64,000 nucleotides of DNA from an uncultured bacterium (lineage in GTDB: Bacteria; Krumholzibacteriota; Krumholzibacteriia; LZORAL124-64-63), in the NCBI GenBank assembly GCA_937910695.1, contig CALEMW010000207.1:1-64000 (forward strand), given 5' to 3'. The notes below the pieces were generated by a model. It had not been told where the DNA came from and did not search any database. It was given only the letters and a program-made list of their open reading frames with translations. The position numbers and the translations under genes are program-made. Positions 29,183 through 37,642 of this stretch are shown piece after piece; positions within the stretch are counted from its first letter, which is position 1; the number at the start of each line of letters is the position of its first letter.

Positions 29183-30583
29183 TCAGACCTCGCCCGAAGG
29201 CTCTTCGCCAGGATGAACATCCACGTGCAGTGTAATTCCCAGAGTCGTGCACGGCAACAACCGGGTCCGCTCGTCTCGACATAATCCTACGAGCCAGAAA
29301 GGGCCCTCGTCGTCGGCGACGACGGGTACTCCGGCCCGGCAGGTGATCGGGACGCGGTGCTCGAGCAGAATATCGCTGATTTTCTTGTGCCCCGTCATAC
29401 CCAGGGGCTGCAGGCGATCTCCCTCGCGCCAGGGGCGGATCCGGAGTTCGCCATGCAGGGATCCATGGGGGCAGGTGAGTTCCCAGTACGCCGCCGAAGG
29501 GTTCAATCCCTTCTCAGGCAAGGGGTTTTCCAGTTCTGTGGCAGATGCGTCCCGGCATTCGAGGCGCCACGGGGATGCCGGCGGCGGATCGGAAACGTGC
29601 CCGAAGCGCAGCGTTTCGAATTCCAGCACGACGGACCAGCCTTCGGAAAGCTCCATCATTGCTCCGGACCGGGCGGTCCGAATCCAGTTCAACAGGTCGT
29701 CGAGGCGGTTGCCGCGCAGGGGGCTGGTTTCCTCGGTAGATTTCCTGCAGATGCGGCGGACGAGCCTCGCACCCAAGGTCTTCGGCTTGGCCTGCAGCCC
29801 GGCGAGGGGTAGGCAACGCAGCGGTAGGCCATCCTGACGCCAGGAAGCGAGCAGTTCATCGGCCTGGCGATCGAGCTCGCGGGCGTCGTCGTCGACGAGG
29901 TCCGAAAAACGCATCACCTGGTCGTCGGCGGTTTGTCCGAACAAGGCGTGGACGACGGGCAGGAACTCCCGGCGCATCCTGGCCCGGAGATTGTCTCCTG
30001 ATGTGTTGGTGGCGTCGTCACGCCACTGCTGGCCTCGGTCGGTGAGCCATGACGTCAGTTCGTCCCGACCACAGCTGAGCAGAGGGTGGATGAAAGCTCC
30101 CGACCGGGGTCGGATTCCCCGCAGGCCGTCGGGACCGGTGCCTCGGAACAGGCGCATGAGTACGGTTTCGATCTGATCATTGCGATGGTGGCCCGTGGCA
30201 CAGACGGCCAGACGGGTGTCGGCGGCGAGGGTGGTCAGCAGGAAGCTGCGGCGGATTCTGCGCAGGTCTTCTTCGGAGTGAGCGTCGGTCCCGGCGGGGG
30301 GATGGCCTACGGCAAGATCGATCTCCAATTCGGCACAGAGATCCCGGCAAAAGGCTTCGTCACAGGTGGATTCAGCGCCGCGCAGAGCATGGTTGAAATG
30401 AGCGGCAGCCAAGGGGACGTCGTGGATGTCTGCCCAGATACGGGCCAGCAGAAGCAGGGCGACGGAATCGGCGCCACCGGACAGGGCGACCAACAGCCCC
30501 GGACGGTCTCCGCAGTGCGATACGGGAACCAGCCGGTCCAGTTCGCGGCAGACGCGATCACGGACTTTGTTGGCTGTGGTCAC
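29183..30583 (-). CDS. tilS: tRNA(Ile)-lysidine synthase
   Basis: TilS attaches lysine to C34 of tRNA-Ile(CAU) so that it reads AUA. The 466-residue protein has the PP-loop LVALSGGADSVALLLL (SGGADS at 35-40), the family block AAHFNHALRGAESTCDEAFC, and ATGHHRNDQIETVLMRLFRGTG; the C-terminal part matches the TilS C-terminal domain (PLGMTGHKKISDILLEHRVP). The GTG start is 32 nt downstream of a tRNA with CAU anticodon on the same strand. Confidence 0.96.
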   Translation of the reverse strand: MTTANKVRDRVCRELDRLVPVSHCGDRPGLLVALSGGADSVALLLLARIWADIHDVPLAAAHFNHALRGAESTCDEAFCRDLCAELEIDLAVGHPPAGTDAHSEEDLRRIRRSFLLTTLAADTRLAVCATGHHRNDQIETVLMRLFRGTGPDGLRGIRPRSGAFIHPLLSCGRDELTSWLTDRGQQWRDDATNTSGDNLRARMRREFLPVVHALFGQTADDQVMRFSDLVDDDARELDRQADELLASWRQDGLPLRCLPLAGLQAKPKTLGARLVRRICRKSTEETSPLRGNRLDDLLNWIRTARSGAMMELSEGWSVVLEFETLRFGHVSDPPPASPWRLECRDASATELENPLPEKGLNPSAAYWELTCPHGSLHGELRIRPWREGDRLQPLGMTGHKKISDILLEHRVPITCRAGVPVVADDEGPFWLVGLCRDERTRLLPCTTLGITLHVDVHPGEEPSGEV

Positions 30584-30615
30584 GGATGGTCGCCTGGATC
30601 GAGGGCAAAAAAAGA

Positions 30616-30692
30616 TGGTAGCGGCTCAGGGACTCGAACCCCGGACACTCGGATTATGATTCCGATGCTCTAACCAGCTGAGCTAAGCCGCC
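30616..30692 (-). tRNA. tRNA-Met (anticodon CAU)
   Basis: The 77-nt cloverleaf reads on the minus strand with acceptor GGCGGCT/AGCCGCT, D-stem GCTC/GAGC, anticodon arm TCGGA-ATCATAA-TCCGA (anticodon CAT), a 5-nt variable loop, T-arm CGGGG-TTCGAGT-CCCTG, and encoded 3' ACCA. The anticodon arm with ATCATAA resembles elongator tRNA-Met. Because it lies directly upstream of tilS, a tRNA-Ile2 (CAU, lysidine-modified) identity was considered and judged less likely. It is too regular to be a pseudogene. Confidence 0.92.
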
Positions 30693-30859
30693 ACCATGTA
30701 TTCGCGATGTGAGGCCCGGTTTCCCGGACAGCCCAGAATCTAGGCGAGGAGTCGCCGCTTGTCAAGGCGGTGGTGGGTGGGTATCGTCGGGTTCTGAGCC
30801 TCGGCCGCACTAGGAGCAGCCGGAGGTATTGGCAGGTCCAGGATCAAGGGAGCTGACCC

Positions 30860-31555
30860 ATGAACGAATCGGTTTTCGCAAGGTTCATCACGATCGTTAC
30901 TGATCCTGTTAGGACCATGAACGCGGTGCGGGAACACCCGCGCTGGGCGGCTGCCGCCTTGGCAACTGTTCTGCTCGTCGCCGTCTATTCCGGTGTCACG
31001 ATGCACATCACCGGCCCGGAGCAGGTGGACATGATGCAGGACACCCGTATCGGCGAGATGATGGGACCGGAGCAACTCGACAACATGTACGCCAAGTACG
31101 ACGACATCTCGGTCAAGGACCGGGTCATGGCCGGACTCTCCGGAGGTATCGGCACCCTGATCGCCGTGTTCATCGTCGCTCTTGTGTATATGCTCTTCGG
31201 CAAGTTGGCCGGCGGTGCCGGCACGTTCCGGCAGATACTGGGCGTGGTCGCCTGGGCCCATTATGTAGGCATGGGGCTGAACTCCATCGTCAAACTGCCC
31301 ATCGTCCTGGCCAAGGGAACGTCTCTGGACGTCTCGCTGGGGCCCGCGATCCTGGTGGTCGAACGCGGCGTCACCGATCCGATCTACCAGCTGCTGTCGA
31401 TGTTCGATCTGTTCACAGTCTGGACGGTGATCCTCATCGTTCTCGGCTTCGAGAGCGTGCACGGGTTCGCGCGCAACAAGGCTGTCACCGTGGTCGTAGG
31501 CGCCTGGTTGCTGATGAGTTTCACGATGTTCGGAGTTTCACGGCTGTTCATCTGA
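30860..31555 (+). CDS. YIP1-family membrane protein
   Basis: The 231-residue protein has five hydrophobic segments in the YIP1 arrangement, with an N-terminal amphipathic segment (ARFITIVTDPVRTMNAVREHPRW) resembling the conserved start of bacterial YIP1 proteins. YIP1 proteins have no defined function in bacteria. It is followed after 28 nt by the MacA-like adaptor, so an accessory role with that transporter is possible. The ATG is preceded by GGGAGC as a weak SD. Confidence 0.75.
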   Translation: MNESVFARFITIVTDPVRTMNAVREHPRWAAAALATVLLVAVYSGVTMHITGPEQVDMMQDTRIGEMMGPEQLDNMYAKYDDISVKDRVMAGLSGGIGTLIAVFIVALVYMLFGKLAGGAGTFRQILGVVAWAHYVGMGLNSIVKLPIVLAKGTSLDVSLGPAILVVERGVTDPIYQLLSMFDLFTVWTVILIVLGFESVHGFARNKAVTVVVGAWLLMSFTMFGVSRLFI

Positions 31556-31583
31556 TCGCAGGTAGGTCTCTGGGAGGACTAGC

Positions 31584-32837
31584 ATGAAGAAGTGGTGGAT
31601 CCTGGGCATCGTCGCGGTCGTCGTCACGCTCGTGGTCGTGAACATGGTCAAGAGCGGCGGTAAGGCCGTCGAAGTCGAGAAGGCCCAGGTCGTGCGCAAA
31701 GACCTCACCGAAGCCATCTCCGCTTCGGGCACCCTCACGCCCAAGAGCAAGGTGGACGTGAGCGCCAACGCCATGGGCCGCATCACCGGCCTGTTCGTGG
31801 CCGAGGGCGATACGGTGCACGAAGGCGACGTGCTGCTCGAGATCGACCCCACCGAGTACGCGTCGGCCGTACACTCGTACGAGGCCGCCGTGCAGACCAT
31901 GGAGGCGGACCTGAGGCTGTCCGAAGCCAATGCCGACAAGGCCGGCATGGACTACGAGCGGGCGGAATCTCTTCATGACAGCGGCCTGTCCTCGGACGAG
32001 CAGCTGCAGGCGGCCAACACCGCCCTGAGCGTCAACGAAGCGGGCGTCGCGGCCTCCCATGCCCGATTGCGGCAGGCCCGGGCCAACCTCGACAAAGCGA
32101 AGCACGACCTCTCCAAGGTCACGATCACCGCGCCGATGACGGGCGTCGTCACCCGCCTCAACGTTGAGGCGGGGGAAAACGCGGTCATGGGCACTCTGAA
32201 CGTGGCCGGCACAGTGCTGCTGCAGATCGCCGACCTTTCGACCATGGAGGCCGAGGTCGACGTCGACGAGACGGAGGTCGTGCGCGTGGCCCTGGGGCAG
32301 CATGTGGACGTATCGGTGGACGCCTTTCCCGACACTACCTTCGCGGGAATCGTCACCGAGATCGGCAACAGTCCCATCTACACGAGCACGGGCCAGAACC
32401 GACAGGCCGTCGACTTCAAGGTGACGATCACTCTGGTCGACCGTGTCGTGGGCGTGCGCCCAGGCCTTTCGGCGAAAGCCGACATCCGCGTCGCCTCGTC
32501 GACCGATGCGCTGACCGTACCCATCGGCTGCGTGACCATCCGGGAGTGGCCTCACCGCGAACGCACGAAGAACCGGCGTCCGCGACGCAACCGCACGGCC
32601 GATGACGACTCCACGGGCGTCGAGCGCGAGGACAAGGAAGGCGTGTTCGTGATCGAGGAGGGCGTCGTCCGCTTCGCGCCCGTAACGCTGGGCATCACCG
32701 GCGAGGACGATTTCGAAATCGTTACGGGCGTCGAGGAAGGGTGGACCATCGTCACCGGACCGTTCCGTTCTTTGCGCGATCTTCAGCACGGCGATGAGGT
32801 CGCCGTCTCCGACGACGGGCAGGAGAAGGAAGAGTGA
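31584..32837 (+). CDS. MacA/RND-type periplasmic adaptor subunit
   Basis: The 417-residue protein has an N-terminal membrane anchor (WWILGIVAVVVTLVVVNMV), a lipoyl-like domain (GRITGLFVAEGDTVHEGDVLLEID), an alpha-helical hairpin (about residues 90-185) and a beta-barrel (ADLSTMEAEVDVDETEVVRV), as in membrane-fusion proteins of MacAB efflux systems. A highly charged insert (RERTKNRRPRRNR, about 325-345) interrupts the C-terminal domain. It bridges inner and outer membrane components. SD GGGAGGA precedes the ATG. Its stop overlaps the next start by 4 nt. Confidence 0.9.
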   Translation: MKKWWILGIVAVVVTLVVVNMVKSGGKAVEVEKAQVVRKDLTEAISASGTLTPKSKVDVSANAMGRITGLFVAEGDTVHEGDVLLEIDPTEYASAVHSYEAAVQTMEADLRLSEANADKAGMDYERAESLHDSGLSSDEQLQAANTALSVNEAGVAASHARLRQARANLDKAKHDLSKVTITAPMTGVVTRLNVEAGENAVMGTLNVAGTVLLQIADLSTMEAEVDVDETEVVRVALGQHVDVSVDAFPDTTFAGIVTEIGNSPIYTSTGQNRQAVDFKVTITLVDRVVGVRPGLSAKADIRVASSTDALTVPIGCVTIREWPHRERTKNRRPRRNRTADDDSTGVEREDKEGVFVIEEGVVRFAPVTLGITGEDDFEIVTGVEEGWTIVTGPFRSLRDLQHGDEVAVSDDGQEKEE

Positions 32838-34063
32838 ATCTGCTCGCGGGTGTCCGCATCGCACTGTCCAGCCTCCGCACGCATAAGCTGAGGACCTTCC
32901 TCACGCTGCTGGGCAACATCGTGGGTACGATGAGCGTGATCGCGGTCGTGTCGCTGATCAACGGCGTCGACATCTACGCCCGCCAGAAGGTGTTGGACGA
33001 GGGCACCAACGTGTTCACGCTGTCCAATGTGAACATGTTCGAGATTCTCACCGACATGGACGCCTTCCTCGAATCCCTCTCCAACCCCGACCTGACCCTC
33101 GACGACCGCGAATGGCTGGCCGAGAGGCTGAGCACCGCCGACGTCGTGGGTGCCGAGGTGGAACGCAACGGTGATCTGAGGGCCGGCGGGAGGGAATCGC
33201 GCGGCGTGACGGTGCGCGGCAAGACAGACGACTACCCCCTGCTTGAAGACGTGCCTCTGCAGGCGGGCCGGCATCTCACGTATCACGACGTGCAGTCGTC
33301 CGGTTCGGTGGTGGTGCTGGGCTGGGAAGTGGCGCGGGACCTGTTTGCCGAAGGCGAAGACCCTGTCGGTCAGACCATCAAGTTGGGGCGGCGGCATCTG
33401 CGCGTGGTGGGTGTGGTCGAGGACCGCGGCACGGTGCTGGGCAACAGCCGCAACCGCTTCGTCGTGATCCCGATCACGACCCACCTCAAGGCTTTCGGCT
33501 CGCGTACGTCCGTGGACATCAAGATCGCCGCCAGCGACGTCACCGTCATGGAGGAGGCCCGCGAAGAGGCGCGGTACTTCATGCGGCTGCGTCACAAGCT
33601 CCGTCCCAGCGAAAAGGACGACTTCGGCATCGTCACCCGCGACGAGCTGCTGTCGATGTGGTCGGGCATCTCCAAGTCCATCTATGCGGCCCTGACGCCG
33701 CTGGTGGGCATCAGCCTGCTGGTCGGCGGCATCGTCTTGATGAACATCATGCTGGTGGCCGTCACCGAGCGCACGCGCGAGGTGGGCATCCGCAAGGCGG
33801 TGGGCGCGCGGCGCATGGCGATCCTCTGGCAGTTCCTGGTCGAGTCGATCACCCTGTCGCTGGTGGGCGGCGTGCTGGGTGTGCTCATCGGCCTCTCGCT
33901 GGCCCTGCTGATCGCGGCGGTGTCGCCGCTGCCCTTCGCCTTCGCGGCCTGGGCGCCGATCCTGGGACTCGCGGTGACCTTCGTCATCGGCCTGGTCTTC
34001 GGCACTTATCCGGCCTGGAAGGCCGCCGGCCTCGATCCCGTGGAGGCCTTGCGTCATGAATGA
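32834..34063 (+). CDS. MacB/FtsX-type ABC transporter permease
   Basis: The 409-residue protein has one N-terminal helix, a large periplasmic MacB-PCD domain (about residues 45-280) and three C-terminal helices. Family blocks include LGNIVGTMSVIAV in helix 1, GGIVLMNIMLVAVTERTREVGIRKAVGARR, and the C-terminal YPAWKAAGLDPVEALRHE. It has no ATP-binding domain. The GTG start overlaps the adaptor stop; its own stop overlaps the next permease by 8 nt. Together with that gene it would form a heterodimeric permease. Confidence 0.92.
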   Translation: MNLLAGVRIALSSLRTHKLRTFLTLLGNIVGTMSVIAVVSLINGVDIYARQKVLDEGTNVFTLSNVNMFEILTDMDAFLESLSNPDLTLDDREWLAERLSTADVVGAEVERNGDLRAGGRESRGVTVRGKTDDYPLLEDVPLQAGRHLTYHDVQSSGSVVVLGWEVARDLFAEGEDPVGQTIKLGRRHLRVVGVVEDRGTVLGNSRNRFVVIPITTHLKAFGSRTSVDIKIAASDVTVMEEAREEARYFMRLRHKLRPSEKDDFGIVTRDELLSMWSGISKSIYAALTPLVGISLLVGGIVLMNIMLVAVTERTREVGIRKAVGARRMAILWQFLVESITLSLVGGVLGVLIGLSLALLIAAVSPLPFAFAAWAPILGLAVTFVIGLVFGTYPAWKAAGLDPVEALRHE

Positions 34064-35291
34064 CCGCATGCACATGATCGAAGGCGTGCGGATGGGGTTC
34101 GCCATCATCCGCGGCAACAAGATGCGCAGCGGCCTGCTGATTCTGGGCGTGGCCATCGGCGTGGCCACGCTGCTGGCCATGTACACCATCGTCAGCGGGC
34201 TGAGCGGCAAGATCCGCAGCGACATCGTCTCGTCGGCGCAGCCCTACCTGTACATCGCCCGTTACACGGGCCTCGGCGGTGAAGACATGGAAGCCGTCAT
34301 GCGCCGCCCCCAGATCATGCCCGAGTGCATCGGCGCCATGGCGCGGATCCAGGGCGTCGAGGGCATCGACTACATGATCAGCGGCGGCGGCGGCACCATT
34401 CTGCACTACGGTGAACACCGCACGAACATCGTGCAGATCTTCGGAGCCTCGGACCAGTTCGCCACACTCTATTCCTTCGCGCTGGGCGAGGGTCGCAACT
34501 TCACGGCCGCCGAGGTGGCCGGACGCCGCAAGGTCTGCGTGCTGGGCGACGGCCCTCGTCAAACGCTCTTCCCCAAGATGGATCCGGTCGGACAATCCCT
34601 GAGGCTCTACGGCGAGGAGTATCTCATCGTGGGGGCGATGGAGACCCGCCGTCACGTCCTGGGGCAGATGGGCGACAACTTCGTGGCGGTGCCGTGGACG
34701 TCGTTCGAAAAGGACTTCATCAACCGCGGCGAGGCCGACCGCACCCTGGCGGTCACCGTCGGCGAAGGCTGGGAACTCGACGACGTGCGCGAGGACGTGA
34801 TCGGCGAACTGCGCAAGGTGCGCGGGCTGCGCCCCGGCGAAGCGAACGACTTCGAGGTGATCGCCTCGGAGACCTACGGCGAACTTGTCGACCAGCTGAC
34901 CCAGGGCATCGCCCTGGTGCTCGTGGTGCTCTCGTCCATCGGGTTGATGGTCGGCGGCATCGGCGTGATGAACATCATGCTCATCTCTGTAACCGAACGC
35001 ACCCGTGAGATCGGCGTTCGCATGGCCGTGGGGGCCCGCCGCGCCGACGTACTGCGCCAGGTCCTGGTCGAGGCGGCGACACTGACGAGCATCGGCGGCG
35101 TCGTCGGTACGGGTCTGGGATATCTGGCGGCCTGGGGCGGCACGCGCATGCTCCACTTCCCGTTCCGCTTCGACCCGCTGGTCGCTCTTGTCGCCGTGCT
35201 GTTCTCGGCGTCCATCGGGATCTTCTTCGGGATCTATCCCGCCAACCGGGCTGCGCGCATGGACCCGGTCGAAGCCCTCAGGCACGAATAG
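34056..35291 (+). CDS. MacB/FtsX-type ABC transporter permease (second)
   Basis: The 411-residue paralogue has the same layout: N-terminal helix, periplasmic domain and three C-terminal helices with GGIGVMNIMLISVTERTREIG and the closing YPANRAARMDPVEALRHE. It is encoded in an 8-nt overlap with the first permease, so both are made together. No ABC ATPase gene is found on either side, so the energising subunit must be elsewhere. The substrate (antibiotic, lipid or lipoprotein) cannot be inferred. Confidence 0.92.
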   Translation: MNDRMHMIEGVRMGFAIIRGNKMRSGLLILGVAIGVATLLAMYTIVSGLSGKIRSDIVSSAQPYLYIARYTGLGGEDMEAVMRRPQIMPECIGAMARIQGVEGIDYMISGGGGTILHYGEHRTNIVQIFGASDQFATLYSFALGEGRNFTAAEVAGRRKVCVLGDGPRQTLFPKMDPVGQSLRLYGEEYLIVGAMETRRHVLGQMGDNFVAVPWTSFEKDFINRGEADRTLAVTVGEGWELDDVREDVIGELRKVRGLRPGEANDFEVIASETYGELVDQLTQGIALVLVVLSSIGLMVGGIGVMNIMLISVTERTREIGVRMAVGARRADVLRQVLVEAATLTSIGGVVGTGLGYLAAWGGTRMLHFPFRFDPLVALVAVLFSASIGIFFGIYPANRAARMDPVEALRHE

Positions 35292-35296
35292 CAGAC

Positions 35297-35324
35297 GGCC
35301 ACCGCCGAGTGTTCGGCGACGGCC
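35297..35324. terminator. Imperfect hairpin between convergent genes
   Basis: GGCC-AC-CGCCGA, loop GTGT, TCGGCG-AC-GGCC forms a 10-bp stem with a 2-nt internal mismatch five nucleotides after the permease stop. It is followed on the plus side by GCGGAATCGTCC and then ATTCTTCT. It probably separates the efflux operon from the convergent response-regulator gene. Confidence 0.5.
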
Positions 35325-35344
35325 GCGGAATCGTCCGGATTCTT

Positions 35345-36517
35345 CTAGACGGAGACCGGCTGGTTCTCCTCAGCGTACTTGTGCACCATCACGCAGATCG
35401 GTTCCTCCACGCCGACCGAACCTTCCGAATACTGACGCAAACGCTCCATGACGGGGCGTGTCACGACCTGCCCCTTGATGACCAAGAGCAGACCGTTGCA
35501 GGCCTTCACATCCTCGTTGACCACCATGTCCAGTTTCAGATCGCGCACCAGGATCTGCTTGATCGACATCTCGGAGAAGCCGTCGTCCATGTCCGTGAGG
35601 GTCTTGACCAGATCCATGTTGTAGTTCTTGCGGTGCATCTGCAGGGCCTGGATGGCCATCTCGGTGGTGCTGCCGCCCGTCGCATGACGGTCGAAGTCGA
35701 TGGCGACGCGCAGGATCTGGGCGCCGAGGTCTTCGGTGGACATCTTCTCTATGGGGACGGGGTCGCCGTAGTCCACGTACCGCTTGGACTGGTTCTCAAC
35801 CATCTTCGCCACGCTCTCGAGGCGGGGGATGTGTTCGATGAGATGGCGCCCGACTTCTGGCTGCTTCTCGAGCATGGTCTTCTCGTCCTCGTCGAGTTCG
35901 CGGCCGGCATAGATCTTTTCGAGGGTGGATTGGCTCAGAGTGATGCAGCCGATCTGCGAGAGCATCGCCGCGATCTCGAACTGCCACATCTCCTGCAGGC
36001 GCAGTTTGACGGCGATGTGCTGAGAGATCTCCTTGATGCGCTGGGCGCGGCCGAAGGTCGCCGGATTGACAAGGCTCAGGATCTCGGTCAGGACCTTGAT
36101 GCTGCCGTTGAGGGTGTCCTCGAGCAGCACCTTCTCGGAGGTCACCAGGCGGTACTGGGCCAGGCAGCTCTCCAGCGTCACCGCGATCTCTTCGGCGGGG
36201 CAGGGCTTGGTCAGGAAACGGAAGATGTTGCCGGAGTTCACGGCTTCGACGGCCGTCTGCAGCTCGGCGAAACCCGTGAGCATGACCCGCACCGTGTCGG
36301 GAGCTCGCTCGCTGGCGATGCGGAGGAATTCGATGCCGTCCATGCCGGGCATTTTCATATCCGATACGATCACGGCGAAAGGGCCGTCGCTTTCGATCAT
36401 CTCAAGGGCGGCCGCCGCGCTGTTGGCCGTCGTCAATTGATATTGCTTGCGCAGGGCAAGCTTATAGGCGTGGAGAATGTTTTCTTCATCGTCGACGAAA
36501 AGGATCTTTTCATCCAT
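35345..36517 (-). CDS. Response regulator with degenerate HD-type output domain
   Basis: The 390-residue protein has a receiver domain (about 1-120) with the phosphoacceptor in VSDMKMPGMDG (D53), the switch Thr in MLTGF and the Lys in TKPCP. The second half (about 130-330) aligns with HD/HD-GYP response regulators, but the HD motif expected in AALLHDIG reads AAMLSQIG, and no GYP motif is seen. It therefore probably lacks c-di-GMP phosphodiesterase activity and may act by binding. No histidine kinase is adjacent. A promoter was not identified in the upstream 100 bp. Confidence 0.85.
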   Translation of the reverse strand: MDEKILFVDDEENILHAYKLALRKQYQLTTANSAAAALEMIESDGPFAVIVSDMKMPGMDGIEFLRIASERAPDTVRVMLTGFAELQTAVEAVNSGNIFRFLTKPCPAEEIAVTLESCLAQYRLVTSEKVLLEDTLNGSIKVLTEILSLVNPATFGRAQRIKEISQHIAVKLRLQEMWQFEIAAMLSQIGCITLSQSTLEKIYAGRELDEDEKTMLEKQPEVGRHLIEHIPRLESVAKMVENQSKRYVDYGDPVPIEKMSTEDLGAQILRVAIDFDRHATGGSTTEMAIQALQMHRKNYNMDLVKTLTDMDDGFSEMSIKQILVRDLKLDMVVNEDVKACNGLLLVIKGQVVTRPVMERLRQYSEGSVGVEEPICVMVHKYAEENQPVSV

Positions 36518-36620
36518 CGGTCAATCACCTCACGGCTCGTTCACGAGACAGGGTTGCGCTCATAGGTGGTCATCGGCCGGAAAGGGGCAAACCAAAGCGA
36601 ATATATGCGGAAAACGAGAA

Positions 36621-37436
36621 TCAGACTTCAACCCGGAACACGCTCTTGACCGCCAACCCAGCGATTACGGATATGGCGCAGAACCACCAGAACCAGCCCT
36701 GGGCGTACCAGTCGGCTTCGGGCTGTCCGTGATGGATCTCGATGGCTTTTACGACGGCGTGTCCGGGCAGAGGGGGCTCGGCGGGATGGGCCAGGGCGGT
36801 CCAGAGGCCGCCGCGTTGGCGAATCAGGCCGTGACGCCGGTTGCCGGCGGCGGCCTTGATCTGTTTGGACCAGCGAGCGCCGCCTCCCTCGACGACTTCA
36901 ATCTCATGCCAGCCTTCGGTTTCTACCTTCAGGCGCCACCAAACGCGACCGGCGCGGCCATCCCGAACGGGGGGTGAGTCGAGGACGAGGCCGTCGCCCG
37001 GTTCGAGGTTCAGGGCTGCAAGATCCGCACGGTGGTCGGCATCGACGGCGACGGCGACGAGGAATGTGTCTCCGGGCTGCAGTGGGTTGTACTGGAGTCG
37101 GGACTCCAGCTGGACCAGGCACAGCATCGCCGGCGGAATCAACACCACGAGGGCCGGCAGCGTGAGGCTCACATAGCGCAGGTTCGCCACGGCCAGGTCG
37201 CGTTGCACGCGGAACAGCACGCCCAGGTCGTCCTGGAACAGCCCCAGCTCGTACAGATGTCCGGTCAGACGGCTGCGGGCACGGGACAACCGCGCCTGCG
37301 GTGTGGCCACTTTGAACAGCAACAACAGGGCTATACCCGCCAGGGCCGAGATCAGCACAAGTACGGGCCAGCCGCGGTCGCCGAAGGGCGCCGTGAGCAG
37401 ATCGAAGAACCCGTTGATGAATTCGGCCACGAACAT
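36621..37436 (-). CDS. Polytopic membrane protein, possibly insertase-like
   Basis: The 271-residue protein has a first helix (VLVLISALAGIALLLLF, about 24-41), a basic amphipathic stretch (LSRARSRLTGHLYELGL), two helices (about 87-115), a soluble domain (about 118-240) and a final helix. The arrangement of helix, basic cytoplasmic coiled segment and helix pair is reminiscent of the Oxa1/EMC3/DUF106 group, but no motif proves it. SD AGGAG overlaps the stop of the preceding RHH-like gene, so the two are coupled. Function unknown. Confidence 0.55.
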   Translation of the reverse strand: MFVAEFINGFFDLLTAPFGDRGWPVLVLISALAGIALLLLFKVATPQARLSRARSRLTGHLYELGLFQDDLGVLFRVQRDLAVANLRYVSLTLPALVVLIPPAMLCLVQLESRLQYNPLQPGDTFLVAVAVDADHRADLAALNLEPGDGLVLDSPPVRDGRAGRVWWRLKVETEGWHEIEVVEGGGARWSKQIKAAAGNRRHGLIRQRGGLWTALAHPAEPPLPGHAVVKAIEIHHGQPEADWYAQGWFWWFCAISVIAGLAVKSVFRVEV

Positions 37437-37444
37437 CGCTGCTC

Positions 37445-37642
37445 CTAGGAAATGTACCCGAGGCCCTGCATGCGCTTGCGGATCTCGTCCTCGGAGTCGC
37501 CGCCTTCTTCGAACTTGGCGATTTCCCTCTCCAGCACGTGTTTCACGAACTCCTCGGGGGAGCTGTAGCCGGCCAGGCCGGCGTACTTGTTGATTTTCTC
37601 CAAGAGGTCCTTGTCGACCTTGATTTTTGGTCCGAACATCAT
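37445..37642 (-). CDS. Small RHH-like protein (65 aa)
   Basis: ATG 37642 overlaps the stop of the upstream AlkP-family gene by 4 nt. The product shows a short strand (KIKVDKDLL) followed by two helices (EKINKYAGLAGY and SPEEFVKHVLEREIAKFEE), a pattern like ribbon-helix-helix proteins, then an acidic linker and a short C-terminal helix. DNA binding is not established. The conserved position between membrane-associated genes suggests a role in that complex or its regulation. Confidence 0.65.
   Translation of the reverse strand: MMFGPKIKVDKDLLEKINKYAGLAGYSSPEEFVKHVLEREIAKFEEGGDSEDEIRKRMQGLGYIS

Noticed and set aside
30616-30692. tRNA-Ile2 (CAU) identity.
   Set aside because: The anticodon arm with ATCATAA and the flanking stem resemble elongator tRNA-Met; the link with tilS alone is not enough.
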